The notes: generated from the letters alone by a model not told the origin. Positions 16,361 through 25,895 are shown, counted from the stretch's first letter. The stretch: 64,000 nucleotides of DNA from an uncultured Bacteroides sp. (GCA_958453305.1 CAUDXH010000010.1:6930-70929), one strand, 5' to 3'. Numbers and translations: made by a program.

Positions 16361-16924
16361 ATGGCAGAGATTTCTATTACTACCAAACTGGAAGAGTTAA
16401 AGGTGCTCTTTAATCAGATGAAGGAGGTTTATTATGTGTCCAAAGTCAATAGTGACCTCGCAACTTTAGCGGCTTTTGATATGGAGCTGCCGGTACTCTC
16501 TGACGGAGTTACATTTGATACCGGAGCTGCCGATGTTTCCAAGATCAAGTTGACAACCGGAGCAACTTGGACTTCTATTGCTAATGCCGGAGATTCCGAT
16601 ATTCAGTTTCAAGTACCTTCCGTGGCAGGAAAGATCAATGACTTGTTACTGAACAAGAAAGCGGAAACGGTGACTATGACTGCTACCATTGATGGTGAGA
16701 CTTATGAAGGTGAAGGTTACAATATCGAACCGAAGAAAGTAATCGGAGGACTCTTCATGCGTAGTGAAGACCGTCAAACAGCCTTGTTCTTACCGAATGT
16801 TGAGGGGTATAGCAACTTCGTCAGCGAGCAGGATAAGCCGGGGTACTTTAATGTATCTGTTTCTCCGTTGAATGATGCTAAGGGTGCCTCTATTTACATT
16901 TTACGTAAAAAAGTGTCCGAATAA
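16361..16924 (+). CDS. Major tail (tube) protein
   Basis: A 187-residue beta-rich protein starting MAEISITTKLEELKVLFNQM. It lies between neck and chaperone genes, is followed by its own strong terminator (16967-17005), and has size and strand pattern typical of tail tube subunits. A terminator directly after it suggests very high expression, as expected for a tube protein. Confidence 0.65.
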   Translation: MAEISITTKLEELKVLFNQMKEVYYVSKVNSDLATLAAFDMELPVLSDGVTFDTGAADVSKIKLTTGATWTSIANAGDSDIQFQVPSVAGKINDLLLNKKAETVTMTATIDGETYEGEGYNIEPKKVIGGLFMRSEDRQTALFLPNVEGYSNFVSEQDKPGYFNVSVSPLNDAKGASIYILRKKVSE

Positions 16925-16966
16925 AAAACTTAGGATATAACACTTTGCAAAATTCATATCAGCGAA

Positions 16967-17005
16967 AAGGTGGTGAGCTACTTGATACCGGCCACCACCT
17001 TTTTT
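16967..17005 (+). terminator. Intrinsic terminator after the tail tube gene
   Basis: AAGGTGGTG at 16967 pairs with CACCACCTT near 16993-17001 and is followed by six T. Partial read-through would set the ratio between tube and downstream tail genes. Confidence 0.8.
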
Positions 17006-17025
17006 CGTATAAAACACGATAAAAT

Positions 17026-17484
17026 ATGACAAAGAAGAATGACATAACACTTCCTACACCGGAGGATGAAAGGCTATTGAATGATGTGTTGGAAGACAGT
17101 GTGGACTATGTGGAAGTCCGAGGAAAGAAATATGGTATTTCATGGCTGAAAAGAGGGACTATACGCAAATTCACCAGTACCATGCAGAAATCGGGAAATG
17201 ATGATAAGATCAGTTGCCAATGTGCAGCCGCTATCATTTTGAACGGATATTGGAAGATCAAGTTCTTCTATCCTTTCTTGTGGCGATGGTTCTTTTATAT
17301 CAAACAATATGGAGATCATGAGCTGATGAAGGTTATAGCCGTCGGCAAAAAAAAAATTCCAGTGGAAGACTACTTGACTGCTACCATATATCTGACCGCG
17401 ATGAAGGACACGATGATGACAATGACAAAAGAGGAAGCAGAGCATATCCTTCACGAACCAGCTACGGACAAACGTGGGAAATAG
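17026..17484 (+). CDS. Tail assembly chaperone (G-type product)
   Basis: A 152-residue protein between tail tube and tape measure genes, the standard site for the lambda G equivalent. It contains a run of ten A (17347-17356, coding KKK) and ends EPATDKRGK. From the A run onward the -1 frame is open past this stop, joining the sequence at 17485-17768. This is the usual arrangement for a programmed -1 frameshift producing a longer G-T-type chaperone. Confidence 0.65.
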   Translation: MTKKNDITLPTPEDERLLNDVLEDSVDYVEVRGKKYGISWLKRGTIRKFTSTMQKSGNDDKISCQCAAAIILNGYWKIKFFYPFLWRWFFYIKQYGDHELMKVIAVGKKKIPVEDYLTATIYLTAMKDTMMTMTKEEAEHILHEPATDKRGK

Positions 17485-17768
17485 GCAAGTCCTATCCGTG
17501 GCTGACAGAGCCTTTGAGAGTATTTGGGATTCCAATAAGCAAGCCCTTGTTTGGTATTTATTGGGTACTTACAAATGCACAAATTGAACTATTGGCAATG
17601 GATGTGTCTATTGTGGTTACAGATTGTGACAAGGACAACAAGGAAAAGAAGCACGATACGAAGAACTTCAAATCCCCTTCCGTAAGCGAAATAGAGGATG
17701 CTGCCAAACGCTGGAAAGATAAGTATGGCAATGGAGAAACAGCAATTAACATTAATGATTATAAGTAA
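17347..17768 (+). CDS. -1 frame extension of the tail assembly chaperone (T-type domain)
   Basis: This reading frame has no stop from the A10 run to 17768, and codes for a natural-looking sequence (GQTWEIGKSYPWLTEPLRVF and SEIEDAAKRWKDKYGNGE). It has no good start codon of its own (the first candidate is TTG 17514, in the middle of the conserved-looking part), so it is best explained as the frameshift extension of 17026-17484. The exact slip point is not certain; A AAA AAA within 17347-17356 is the only good slippery heptamer seen. Confidence 0.55.
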
Positions 17769-17785
17769 CACAAACACAATAATAT

Positions 17786-20700
17786 ATGGCTGATCTCGGT
17801 AATTTATATTTTGATATACTGTTCCGTGATAAGACAGCGGAACAACGTAAAAAATTGAAAGCGGAAATCACCAAAGACTTGCAGGCAAAACTTGATGTGG
17901 GTTTTGACAAGAAGAAGTTGGTTGGTGATATGAAGACTTTGCTTCAAAGTGAGAAGTTTAAGATCAATGTGGTAGTGGATAAGGCCAGTACCACACAAGC
18001 TGTTCGTGCCGCCTTGCAAGCCGCCGGTTTGAATACAAACTTTACAGCAAGTGATTTACGCGCCGCCAAAGCCGCAGCCATTCAAACCAAAGCGGAGGCT
18101 TCTGCCGCAGCCGCACGTGAGCTTGCGCGACAAAGAGCCGCACGTGCCGCCAAAGCGGAACTGGATTTGGCTAATGCCCGTGAGAGATCAGCCAATGCAG
18201 CAAGACGTCACATGACAGCCACTCTCAATATGAATGGAGCAATGAACAGTCAGTTGAGTATTGTCGGACAACTAAGAAATGAATTTTTAGGGCTATACTC
18301 CATTTATGCGGCACAAAATTTTTTACGTGCGGTGGTTGATATTGGTGGTGAATTGGAGAATCAGAAAATTGCAATGGCCTCTATCCTGCAAGATGAAGGC
18401 AAAGCTACGACCATATTCAATCAGATTAAGAAACTGGCTGTTGCTTCTCCGTTCGGGGTTATGGACTTGAATCAGTATGCCAAACAACTTTCCGCGTATT
18501 CTATACCATACAATGAATTGTATGATACCATGAAAAGGCTGGCTGATATATCGGCCGGTGTAGGTGTTGATATGGGACGTATCATATTGGCCTACGGTCA
18601 GATAAAGGCTGCTAAATTCTTGAAAGGAACGGAATTACGACAATTGACGGAAGCGAACATTCCTATGGTGGATAAACTGGCCGAGCGATTCAGTAAGTTG
18701 GAAGGCCGCATTGTCAGTGCCGGTGAAGTGCTTGATATGATCTCGAAAAAGAAGGTTACGTTTGAGGATGTAAAAGATGTTCTTTGGGAACTTACGGATG
18801 ATGGTGGTATGTTTAATAACATGCAGGAAGTTCTTTCAGAATCAGTTAAGTCCAAATGGAAGAACTTGGCTGATGCGATTGACATTATGCTTGGTGATAT
18901 TGCGGAGTCAACGGGTAGTACATTGAAATGGACTGCCGAAAGCCTTACCACCCTTGCTCAAAATTGGAAAGAAGTTGTACCTTTTATAACAGCGGCCACA
19001 GCTGCGTTTGGAACATATCGGGTTGCGGTTTATGCAGGATCACGTGCCATGGGAGTGGCAAATGCTACATTAATAAAAGGAACACTCGCAGCTAAACAGA
19101 AAACAGCAGCGGATTTAGTGATGGCTTCCAATTACCGCACTTTAACTGCCGCTGAAAAAGGATTGATTGCTTCAAGAAATGCTATGACTACCGCAGAATG
19201 GAGGGCATTGGCTGTTAGTGGCGCATTGAACAAAGAACAAGCGTTGAGGTTGATAACACTTGGGAAAATTAAATCAGGTCAGGCAGGACATATTACCCAA
19301 TTACTTAATATATCAAAAGCTGAACTTCAAGTGGCTATGTCAGCTGGAAAAGCTCGTGTGGCAATGACAATGCTTAGTTATGGAGCCAAACAAGTTTGGA
19401 CTGCTTTTAAGGGTTTGTTCAATCCATACATGTATTTGTTCGCTGGACTTTTTGCCATTACTGAATTATGGTATAAGTCCGGGCAAAAGGCTGACGAAAT
19501 GAACGAGCGTATTTCCGAGCTGACAACAAGAGCACAAGACGGTTTCAAGAATTTAACGAAAGAAGCTCAAAAATTTGCTGATGTTGATCCTTTTAAGGCG
19601 AATGATGCCTCACTGATTTCTTCCATTGAAGAAATGAAAACAGCATTAAAGGATTATTCTCCAGTTTGGGCAAACACTTTTAATGAAACGTTTAAGACTG
19701 ATGATGAAGGAAATACGGTTAAAAGCCTTGCAGAACAATATATATTGCTTCGGAATGCTTTGAATGATACAAAAGAGGCTTATAGATTGTTGAATGCCAT
19801 AAAAGGTACGTCTGAACATGCCAATGAAGCGACTGACGGTTATTTTGATGACAGTTTTCTTGAAAATATCAATGACTACATTGATGCGGAGGAACGGGTA
19901 AACAAAATTATTGGCCGCATGTCAGGCAGCTATATCGAGTATTCCACCGCCATGCAGAAAGTTATAGCCAAACATGGTGATTTTGCCAAAGCCGCTTCGG
20001 GTAAACCGCTGAAAGAACAGCTATCCATTCTCAAAGAATACCCCAAAGCATTGGCCAGCCTGAATAATGAGTTGCCTTTCACTGGAGGATATAGAGATGA
20101 TATTTTTCAATTGCGGAAAGCGTGGAAAAACTCTAAGCGTATTTATATGGAAGATGTATTGCCGGATATGAAGGACTTCCTATCTGGGTACAAGTCGAGG
20201 CTGAAAGCTGCCGGCTGGGATTTGGAGAATTTGAGTGATGCGCAGAAAATAGCTATCGGTTTGGATATAAGTTCTTTCTTTGATACGTTCGAGAAGATGC
20301 CGAAATATATGCGAGACTTCTTTAACGAGAAGACTCTTGAAGAAGAGTTCAATATCAAGATTAATGCTGAATATACAGAAGCCAGTCAAAGTTTTTCTGA
20401 TTTGCAGAAAAAGTTCAATGAAGCCACAGATGGGCAATTTGAAGCCCAAATAAAGGTTTCCACAGATTCAGAGAAAATCATTGAAGGAATACAAAAAGGA
20501 TACAAGGAAGCTAAAGAGACAACAAATCAATTGAAGCCGGTATTGATTAAAGCCGGAATAGATTTGTCAGGTATTGGAGCTATTGACTTGTCAAAACTTC
20601 CCGACTGGCAGAAGCAAATTGTATCAGATTATAAAAAGGCTTTCGACACAATGCAAGCCGGTGAGAAAGGAGCTAAAGAAATCGGTTTTTCTCTCACTGA

Positions 20701-23260
20701 TCCAAATAAGGATAAGAGCAAAAAGGATGCCTTTGCCGAAAGATTGAAAGAACGGGTAAACTTACTAAAGGAGGCATATTCTGAATATAAGAAGTGGACT
20801 GACATTGTTGGAAAGGGAGAAGCTGCCAGCAAGGTTAAAGAATCGGGTATTTTTGATTCCTTATTTAAAGGTAAAGAACCGGTGAATATTGTAAATTATC
20901 GGGATGAATTGAATAAGATTCTTAACCAGCTTGACGATAAGACCAAAGAGCGTAGGGAATTGAAAGTCTCTATACGGAAAGTGCTTTTGGATATTGATGC
21001 CAACGCTATGAAAGAAGCTTCGGATAAGGCCACAAAGGAACTTGAAAGGTACGTGTCTGATGTTTCAAAGAAATGGGATATATACAAGCAGCTTATCAAT
21101 GCCGGTGCAAGTAAGAAGGATGCTTCAACTTATGCTTTTGGTTTTTTGACTGATTATGAGAATGAAGCGCAATATTTAATAGATACAGTACAAAAGAAAC
21201 TCAAAGAAAAGGCTGTTGATCTTCCATTCACTTTGAGTGACGATGAAGCAGAAAGTATATTAGGAGGTAAAGACAGCCCATTATATAAGCAATTTTTTAA
21301 GGTGTGGAAGGATGCTAAAGAGGCATTTGAGAAAGATAAGGTAAGTATTGCACTTGATGATACAAAGGTTATTGCCAATGCAAGATCAACGATAGAAAAG
21401 ATACGAATATTAAGTGAACAGTACGCATCAAAGACTGGATTAAGTGTCGGAAAAAATGGGGAGTTGGTTGGTGATACGTCAGGTCTAAACAATGTTCAGA
21501 AGGCTTATCTTGATGAATATAATAAGAAGCTGATTGAATTAAAATCGACCTTATTACAATTGTTACCTGAATGGGAGAAAATATTTGGAGATAAAGAGCA
21601 ACGTTCATTCTCTGATTTGAAAGAGGCTGAACGTATCGCAAGGGAAATCAAGAATAATGCAAAGGTTTCCTATGATAGCGATGGAAAGCCCAATGGATTT
21701 ACTTCTTTTTTTACGAAAGATGATGGTAGTATTGAAAATGTTAAGGGTGCTTATTCTTTGTTGGATAAATTGATAAAAGCCATCCCCCAGTTGCAAGATG
21801 CACAGTTGGCTGTAAATCCATTCAAAACCTTAGCGAAGAATGTAAAAGAACTTTTTACTTCTGAAAAAGACAGCGACAAACTGGAAAAGAAAATCGGACG
21901 GTTGGGAGAAAGTGCCGCTGAAAGTGCTGATCTTGTCGGCAATTTTGCAGGACAGATGTCTTCCATGTTCGATGCTTTGGGCAATGAGGGTATGGCCGAC
22001 ACGATGGGTAATGTGCAGGATGCCATGTCTTCTATAAGCAATATCGGGCAGGGATTCGCCAAAGGTGGAATCGTTGGTGGTATTGCTGCCGCTGCTGGTG
22101 AAGCTGTAAATTGGATTGGGAAGATAGCACAAGCGCATGATAAGAAACTCGATAAGGCTATTGAAAAGAGTAAACTTCGTGCTCAACAGTTGCAATATAT
22201 ATACGAACAAATTGACGGTATTCTTGAACGTTTTTTGGGCAGTGGCACGGAACTAAAACTTGTAGATGCAGAAAATGACCGTACCCGGTTGAATCAATTA
22301 AATAATCAGATTGGGGCAATACGCAATAAGGGAAAGATCAACATCTTCGATTTGATGTCTTTGCAGAAATATAAGCAGGAAGCGGAAAAACTTCAAAAAC
22401 GTGTTTCGGCATACGATGAAGGTGGTGCATACGGGTATCAACGTGCCTTGATGCAAGAACAACTTTCAGAATTGGAGAAACAACGGCAAGCCGAAATTGA
22501 CAAGAAGAAGACGGATGATAGCAAAGTGGCTGATTATGAGAATCAGATTGCGGAGATGAAACAGCAAATAAAGGATTTTGCCGAAGAAACGGCTGAATCT
22601 CTTTATGGCATTAATTTGAAAGACTGGGCTTCACAGCTGGGAGATGCCTTGTATGAGGCATGGCAGAAAGGCGAGGATGGTGCCGAAGCTTTCAAAAATA
22701 AGGTTGCCGACATTATGGGTGATGTTATGAACTCCATTCTCAAAATAAGTATTTTGGAACCGGCCATGCAACAGCTTCAAAAGATGCTTTTCGGTGAGGA
22801 TGGAATGAGTGGTTATTTCGGCAAGGATTTCTCTCTTGACGAAAAGGAGTTGGAAAGTATTGCGGACTATCTAATGGGGGTAAGTGAGAAAACCGATGAT
22901 TACTATTCCATGCTTGACAAACTGAATAACTATATGGAAAAGAAATATGGTATCAGTATGAAGGAAGAGGAAGAAGACAGTGGAAGTGGTTTATCTAAAG
23001 GCATACAGAATGTTACTGAAAATACCGCTAACCTTTTGGCTTCTTATATAAATGCAATCCGGGCTGACGTGAGTGTTAAACGGGAGTATGTGCGCAGATT
23101 GGTTGAAGAATTGTTCCCGGCCTATAATGTAATAGCACAAGCACAATTACAACAACTGACAATGATACAGATAAATACAGCAAAGAATGTGGAATTTGTG
23201 GAAGAAATCAGGGATATACTACATAGGAATATAAACGGTGTAAACAAGTTTAATATATGA
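17786..23260 (+). CDS. Tape measure protein
   Basis: The largest gene, 1824 residues. It has an N-terminal Ala/Arg-rich coiled coil (about 80-150), a TMP-type region with TRAxxxG-like helices, hydrophobic stretches near residue 545 (FNPYMYLFAGLFAITELWY) and 1425 (GGIVGGIAAAAGEAVNWIG), and long charged coiled coils to the end. Length, coiled coils and position after the chaperone pair identify it as the tail length ruler. At about 1.5 angstrom per residue it predicts a tail near 270 nm. Confidence 0.9.
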   Translation: MADLGNLYFDILFRDKTAEQRKKLKAEITKDLQAKLDVGFDKKKLVGDMKTLLQSEKFKINVVVDKASTTQAVRAALQAAGLNTNFTASDLRAAKAAAIQTKAEASAAAARELARQRAARAAKAELDLANARERSANAARRHMTATLNMNGAMNSQLSIVGQLRNEFLGLYSIYAAQNFLRAVVDIGGELENQKIAMASILQDEGKATTIFNQIKKLAVASPFGVMDLNQYAKQLSAYSIPYNELYDTMKRLADISAGVGVDMGRIILAYGQIKAAKFLKGTELRQLTEANIPMVDKLAERFSKLEGRIVSAGEVLDMISKKKVTFEDVKDVLWELTDDGGMFNNMQEVLSESVKSKWKNLADAIDIMLGDIAESTGSTLKWTAESLTTLAQNWKEVVPFITAATAAFGTYRVAVYAGSRAMGVANATLIKGTLAAKQKTAADLVMASNYRTLTAAEKGLIASRNAMTTAEWRALAVSGALNKEQALRLITLGKIKSGQAGHITQLLNISKAELQVAMSAGKARVAMTMLSYGAKQVWTAFKGLFNPYMYLFAGLFAITELWYKSGQKADEMNERISELTTRAQDGFKNLTKEAQKFADVDPFKANDASLISSIEEMKTALKDYSPVWANTFNETFKTDDEGNTVKSLAEQYILLRNALNDTKEAYRLLNAIKGTSEHANEATDGYFDDSFLENINDYIDAEERVNKIIGRMSGSYIEYSTAMQKVIAKHGDFAKAASGKPLKEQLSILKEYPKALASLNNELPFTGGYRDDIFQLRKAWKNSKRIYMEDVLPDMKDFLSGYKSRLKAAGWDLENLSDAQKIAIGLDISSFFDTFEKMPKYMRDFFNEKTLEEEFNIKINAEYTEASQSFSDLQKKFNEATDGQFEAQIKVSTDSEKIIEGIQKGYKEAKETTNQLKPVLIKAGIDLSGIGAIDLSKLPDWQKQIVSDYKKAFDTMQAGEKGAKEIGFSLTDPNKDKSKKDAFAERLKERVNLLKEAYSEYKKWTDIVGKGEAASKVKESGIFDSLFKGKEPVNIVNYRDELNKILNQLDDKTKERRELKVSIRKVLLDIDANAMKEASDKATKELERYVSDVSKKWDIYKQLINAGASKKDASTYAFGFLTDYENEAQYLIDTVQKKLKEKAVDLPFTLSDDEAESILGGKDSPLYKQFFKVWKDAKEAFEKDKVSIALDDTKVIANARSTIEKIRILSEQYASKTGLSVGKNGELVGDTSGLNNVQKAYLDEYNKKLIELKSTLLQLLPEWEKIFGDKEQRSFSDLKEAERIAREIKNNAKVSYDSDGKPNGFTSFFTKDDGSIENVKGAYSLLDKLIKAIPQLQDAQLAVNPFKTLAKNVKELFTSEKDSDKLEKKIGRLGESAAESADLVGNFAGQMSSMFDALGNEGMADTMGNVQDAMSSISNIGQGFAKGGIVGGIAAAAGEAVNWIGKIAQAHDKKLDKAIEKSKLRAQQLQYIYEQIDGILERFLGSGTELKLVDAENDRTRLNQLNNQIGAIRNKGKINIFDLMSLQKYKQEAEKLQKRVSAYDEGGAYGYQRALMQEQLSELEKQRQAEIDKKKTDDSKVADYENQIAEMKQQIKDFAEETAESLYGINLKDWASQLGDALYEAWQKGEDGAEAFKNKVADIMGDVMNSILKISILEPAMQQLQKMLFGEDGMSGYFGKDFSLDEKELESIADYLMGVSEKTDDYYSMLDKLNNYMEKKYGISMKEEEEDSGSGLSKGIQNVTENTANLLASYINAIRADVSVKREYVRRLVEELFPAYNVIAQAQLQQLTMIQINTAKNVEFVEEIRDILHRNINGVNKFNI

Positions 23261-23769
23261 TTATGAACAGATTGAATAGTGAATTGAGAGGCCATGCCGT
23301 ATCGTATGGCCTCTGCACACAATGGCAAGGTGACTGGCAAAACAATAAAAGCCAGCAAGAATTGATCGGAATGTATATACGGGGCATTGATTTTTGTATT
23401 GAACACGATTATCCGACGGTGGAATATATAAAAGGCAATTTTGACCGGAGTCTGCTTCATCAAAACCATATTTTTGTTGATGAACCAGTAATCGGAGGCG
23501 ACAATGGTGTATATGTACTGAACGGTAAATGTTCAGGCAAACTTTCTTTCGGTAAATTTACAGTTGTTACTCTCCATTTGCGGCATGATAGTGAATTGAC
23601 TCTTGAAGTGGAGGATTGTGCCAAAGTTTTTGTAAGTGTATATGATCGGGCTAAACTACATGTAAGGCAAAGCGATGTGGCTAAAGTTTATGTATATGTT
23701 CATGGTGGAAACTGTAAAGTTGAAACCGATGGCAATGTCATGGTAAGATATAAAATGAATGGGGATTAA
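23257..23769 (+). CDS. Hypothetical tail-associated protein, beta-solenoid-like C-terminus
   Basis: A 170-residue protein overlapping the tape measure stop by four bases. The C-terminal 80 residues read as repeated strands (ELTLEVEDCAKVFVSVYDRA, KLHVRQSDVAKVYVYVHGG) with roughly 10-residue periodicity, like a short beta-solenoid. I have the impression that this family is common in Bacteroidales prophages next to tail genes. Function unknown. Confidence 0.6.
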   Translation: MIMNRLNSELRGHAVSYGLCTQWQGDWQNNKSQQELIGMYIRGIDFCIEHDYPTVEYIKGNFDRSLLHQNHIFVDEPVIGGDNGVYVLNGKCSGKLSFGKFTVVTLHLRHDSELTLEVEDCAKVFVSVYDRAKLHVRQSDVAKVYVYVHGGNCKVETDGNVMVRYKMNGD

Positions 23770-23923
23770 CATGTGTTTTGCAACATCCTTATTTATAGCC
23801 TTTTATATTCCTATATTATTTGAACGGTATCATAAATGACAATCAACATCTCGCCACAATACGGTAGATACGCGCATTATTTATATTATGTCTAAATTTT
23901 AGAGTAAATATAACTGTTTTTAT

Positions 23924-23959
23924 TTACCGATTCTTACCGTTTGTTACTGATGTTTACCG
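23924..23959. promoter_or_regulatory. Four TTACCG-type repeats at exact 10-bp spacing
   Basis: TTACCG at 23924, 23934 and 23954, and TTACTG at 23944. The 10-base period places all four on the same face of the helix, as in a cooperative regulator site. It lies 50 bases upstream of the TATATTTG box at 24009. Confidence 0.6.
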
Positions 23960-24008
23960 AATTTATTTTATTGATTTTTAGGTTGTTGTATGGTGAAAAT
24001 ATCGTCTT

Positions 24009-24016
24009 TATATTTG
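24009..24016 (+). promoter_or_regulatory. TATATTTG promoter box
   Basis: Matches the Bacteroidales -7 element. The -33 element is weak (only TTG near 23983), which together with the TTACCG array upstream suggests a regulated promoter for the structured RNA and the Rha/KilA-N genes. Confidence 0.45.
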
Positions 24017-24046
24017 CGCTGGAAACAATGTTGTAAGGTTCATTAC

Positions 24047-24133
24047 GTGGTTGTCATGAACTGGAGTAAAATATTATAGGGCATTCTCTTTGAGGCAGAC
24101 AACCACATTAAGCTTCATCGGGATTTGCCCTTT
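24047..24133 (+). ncRNA. Possible pseudoknotted leader RNA
   Basis: GTGGTTGTC (24047-24055) pairs perfectly with GACAACCAC (24098-24106), while AGGGCA (about 24078) pairs with TGCCCT (about 24126). The two stems cross, giving an H-type pseudoknot. No known riboswitch was recognised. Confidence 0.35.
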
Positions 24134-24177
24134 CTCTTTACTATTATGTCAAGCGTGACTATTATATTAAGGAGGGT

Positions 24178-24285
24178 TCAGTAGGTACGAGTAATGGCGT
24201 ATTGGGGTTCGATTCCCTGCCTACTACAAGATCGGACAAAATAATTCCCCAAAAGCGGAGATGTCCGAGCCGCTGATGGGGAAAA
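24178..24285 (+). other. tRNA gene remnants (T-arm half and a tRNA-Ser-like 5' half)
   Basis: AGTAGG and CCTACT form an acceptor-like stem around a normal T arm (TGGGG-TTCGATT-CCCTG), with D and anticodon arms missing. At 24255 a second piece, GCGGAGATGTCCGAGCCGCTGA, resembles the acceptor and D arm of bacterial tRNA-Ser but has no 3' half. The two do not pair with each other, so this is not a permuted tRNA. Probably decayed tRNA genes. Confidence 0.4.
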
Positions 24286-24308
24286 CATTAACTTTATAGT
24301 GCAAAGAT

Positions 24309-24680
24309 ATGGAAAATTTTAATCAGTTAATACCTATTGATGAGGGAAAAGGTAAAAAAAGAACAATGACCTCCTTACAGATTGCAGAAATTACGGGCAA
24401 AACTCATTCAAATGTAATGCGAGATATTCGCAATATCCTTGAACAACTGGAAGATAGACGACAATTCAGTTTTGAATTATCATCAAGACCTCAACCTATG
24501 CCAAACGGTGGAAGCAAAGAAGTGTCTTGTTACATTCTCACCAAAAAGGATTGTCTTCTTCTCGCAAGTGGTTATGATGCAAACTTACGAGCCAAAATTA
24601 TTAATCGTTGGGAAGAACTTGAAGAAAACAAGCGTGAACTTTCCCGTAAAAGGGAGAAATCTTTGTTAAGTAAAATCTAA
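24309..24680 (+). CDS. Rha family phage regulatory protein
   Basis: A 123-residue protein whose core (MTSLQIAEITGKTHSNVMRD, then SCYILTKKDCLLLASGYDA and KIINRWEELE) matches the pRha domain seen in phage regulatory proteins. Rha proteins interfere with phage growth in some hosts and are often paired with KilA-N or ANT proteins, as here. First gene of a three-gene plus-strand cassette inserted between tape measure and tail tip genes. Confidence 0.85.
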   Translation: MENFNQLIPIDEGKGKKRTMTSLQIAEITGKTHSNVMRDIRNILEQLEDRRQFSFELSSRPQPMPNGGSKEVSCYILTKKDCLLLASGYDANLRAKIINRWEELEENKRELSRKREKSLLSKI

Positions 24681-24689
24681 ATTTATAAT

Positions 24690-25415
24690 ATGAAAACAAA
24701 TCAAGAAATGGTGCGATACATTGATAGTTTTTCTGTGGTTCAGCGCACGAGTGATGGTTATTTTGACGGAACTGAATTGCTTCGGCAGTGGAATAATGTA
24801 GAAGGGAATCCGAGAAGGCAAATGAGTAAATTCTTAGAATCTGATAATACATCAGAGTTTTTGAAAGCTCTTGCAGAGGATGAAAGCCATAGAGCAAAAA
24901 TGCTCATTGGTGAAAATCAACTACTTATAAAAGTTAAGGGTAGAAATACGAAAGAAGGCAAAACACCCGATAAAGTTTGGATGAATCCGCTTCTGTTTAT
25001 CAAATTTGCTATGTGGATAAATCCGGCTTTTGAAGTCAAAGTATTACGGTTTGTGTACGATGAAATGATTCGCTATCGAAACGATGCCGGGGATGCTTAC
25101 AAAGAACTTGGCTCTGCCGTTCAGAAGATAGTTCCTAAAGAGTTTATGCCGAAAGCAATGCAAAAGGTTGGGGAAGCATTGAATTGGGTTGTGTTTAACT
25201 CACATGAGAAAATGCTTCGCAACAAGCAGGGTGATGAAAGCAAACAACGCGAACTGTGGCAGCTTGAAAAGAAGGTGGCTGATTTAATCAACGAGGGATT
25301 CATTACCAACTTCGATAATTTAATATCATACCTTAGAAAACAATATTCAAAAAGGAACTATCCTGCCGTGTTCCAATTACAGCAAGAAAATACAAATTTT
25401 ATCCACTATAAATAA
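24690..25415 (+). CDS. KilA-N domain protein
   Basis: A 241-residue protein. The N-terminal 110 residues have the KilA-N pattern: SDGYFDGTELLRQWN, a middle with RRQMSKFLES, and VWMNPLLFIKFAMWINPAFE followed by VLRFVYDEMI. The domain binds DNA and is typical of phage regulators and antirepressors. The C-terminal half is helical. Nine bases after the Rha gene, so the two are cotranscribed. Confidence 0.85.
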   Translation: MKTNQEMVRYIDSFSVVQRTSDGYFDGTELLRQWNNVEGNPRRQMSKFLESDNTSEFLKALAEDESHRAKMLIGENQLLIKVKGRNTKEGKTPDKVWMNPLLFIKFAMWINPAFEVKVLRFVYDEMIRYRNDAGDAYKELGSAVQKIVPKEFMPKAMQKVGEALNWVVFNSHEKMLRNKQGDESKQRELWQLEKKVADLINEGFITNFDNLISYLRKQYSKRNYPAVFQLQQENTNFIHYK

Positions 25416-25424
25416 TAAATCAAT

Positions 25425-25856
25425 ATGGAATTAGTAGAATTTATGAGCAACAAAGAATGCGTTGTAGAAACATTCAAAGTAAATGGTCTTATTGCAAAAG
25501 ACAATACGGTAACAGAGAAAGGTTTAATGGCTATACAGTTCTATTTAGATATGATAGAGCAAAAGAAGCCAGAATTAGAAAATTGTCAAACGGCTTATAT
25601 GTCATGTAGTGAGGTGGAGGAATGGGAAAAGAAAAACGCTGCGGCTTCGGTAAGTTTTGACAGCGGAGGGGTAGTCGAGTTTCTCCCGATAGAAATGTTC
25701 TCAAAAGATGCTAAAATAGAAAAGGGAGGTGGCATAAAAGGTATGCTTATTTCAATGTGCGATTGCGCATGTGAAGATGAAATATCCGAAATAGTATCTT
25801 CAAATGATGAAATTCGTAAATTGAGAGATGCGCTTAACAAATATCTCGAAAGCTGA
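25425..25856 (+). CDS. Hypothetical protein in the Rha/KilA-N cassette (143 aa)
   Basis: A 143-residue protein (MELVEFMSNKECVVETFKVN). Residues 1-50 look like a small winged-helix or antirepressor-type domain (ECVVETFKVNGLIAKDNTVT, GLMAIQFYLDMI); the rest is acidic with three close Cys (CDCACE). It follows KilA-N by nine bases and is the end of the cassette. Confidence 0.55.
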   Translation: MELVEFMSNKECVVETFKVNGLIAKDNTVTEKGLMAIQFYLDMIEQKKPELENCQTAYMSCSEVEEWEKKNAAASVSFDSGGVVEFLPIEMFSKDAKIEKGGGIKGMLISMCDCACEDEISEIVSSNDEIRKLRDALNKYLES

Positions 25857-25895
25857 ATACTTTTGGCTAAGAGTGGCAAAATGCACAAAATAAAA

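Larger units (their letters stand above)
23770..24308 (+). other. Non-coding structured region between tail genes and the Rha gene
   Basis: About 540 bases with no convincing gene. In order: four helically phased TTACCG-type repeats (23924-23959), a TATATTTG promoter box (24009), a pseudoknot-like pair of stems (24047-24133), a tRNA-like acceptor plus T arm (24178-24226) and a 5' half resembling tRNA-Ser (24255-24281). Confidence 0.5.

Noticed and set aside
24178..24285. Permuted tRNA or two-piece tmRNA
   Set aside because: The acceptor of the 5' half (GCGGAGA) cannot pair with that of the 3' half (CCTACTA), and no tag-coding frame is present.
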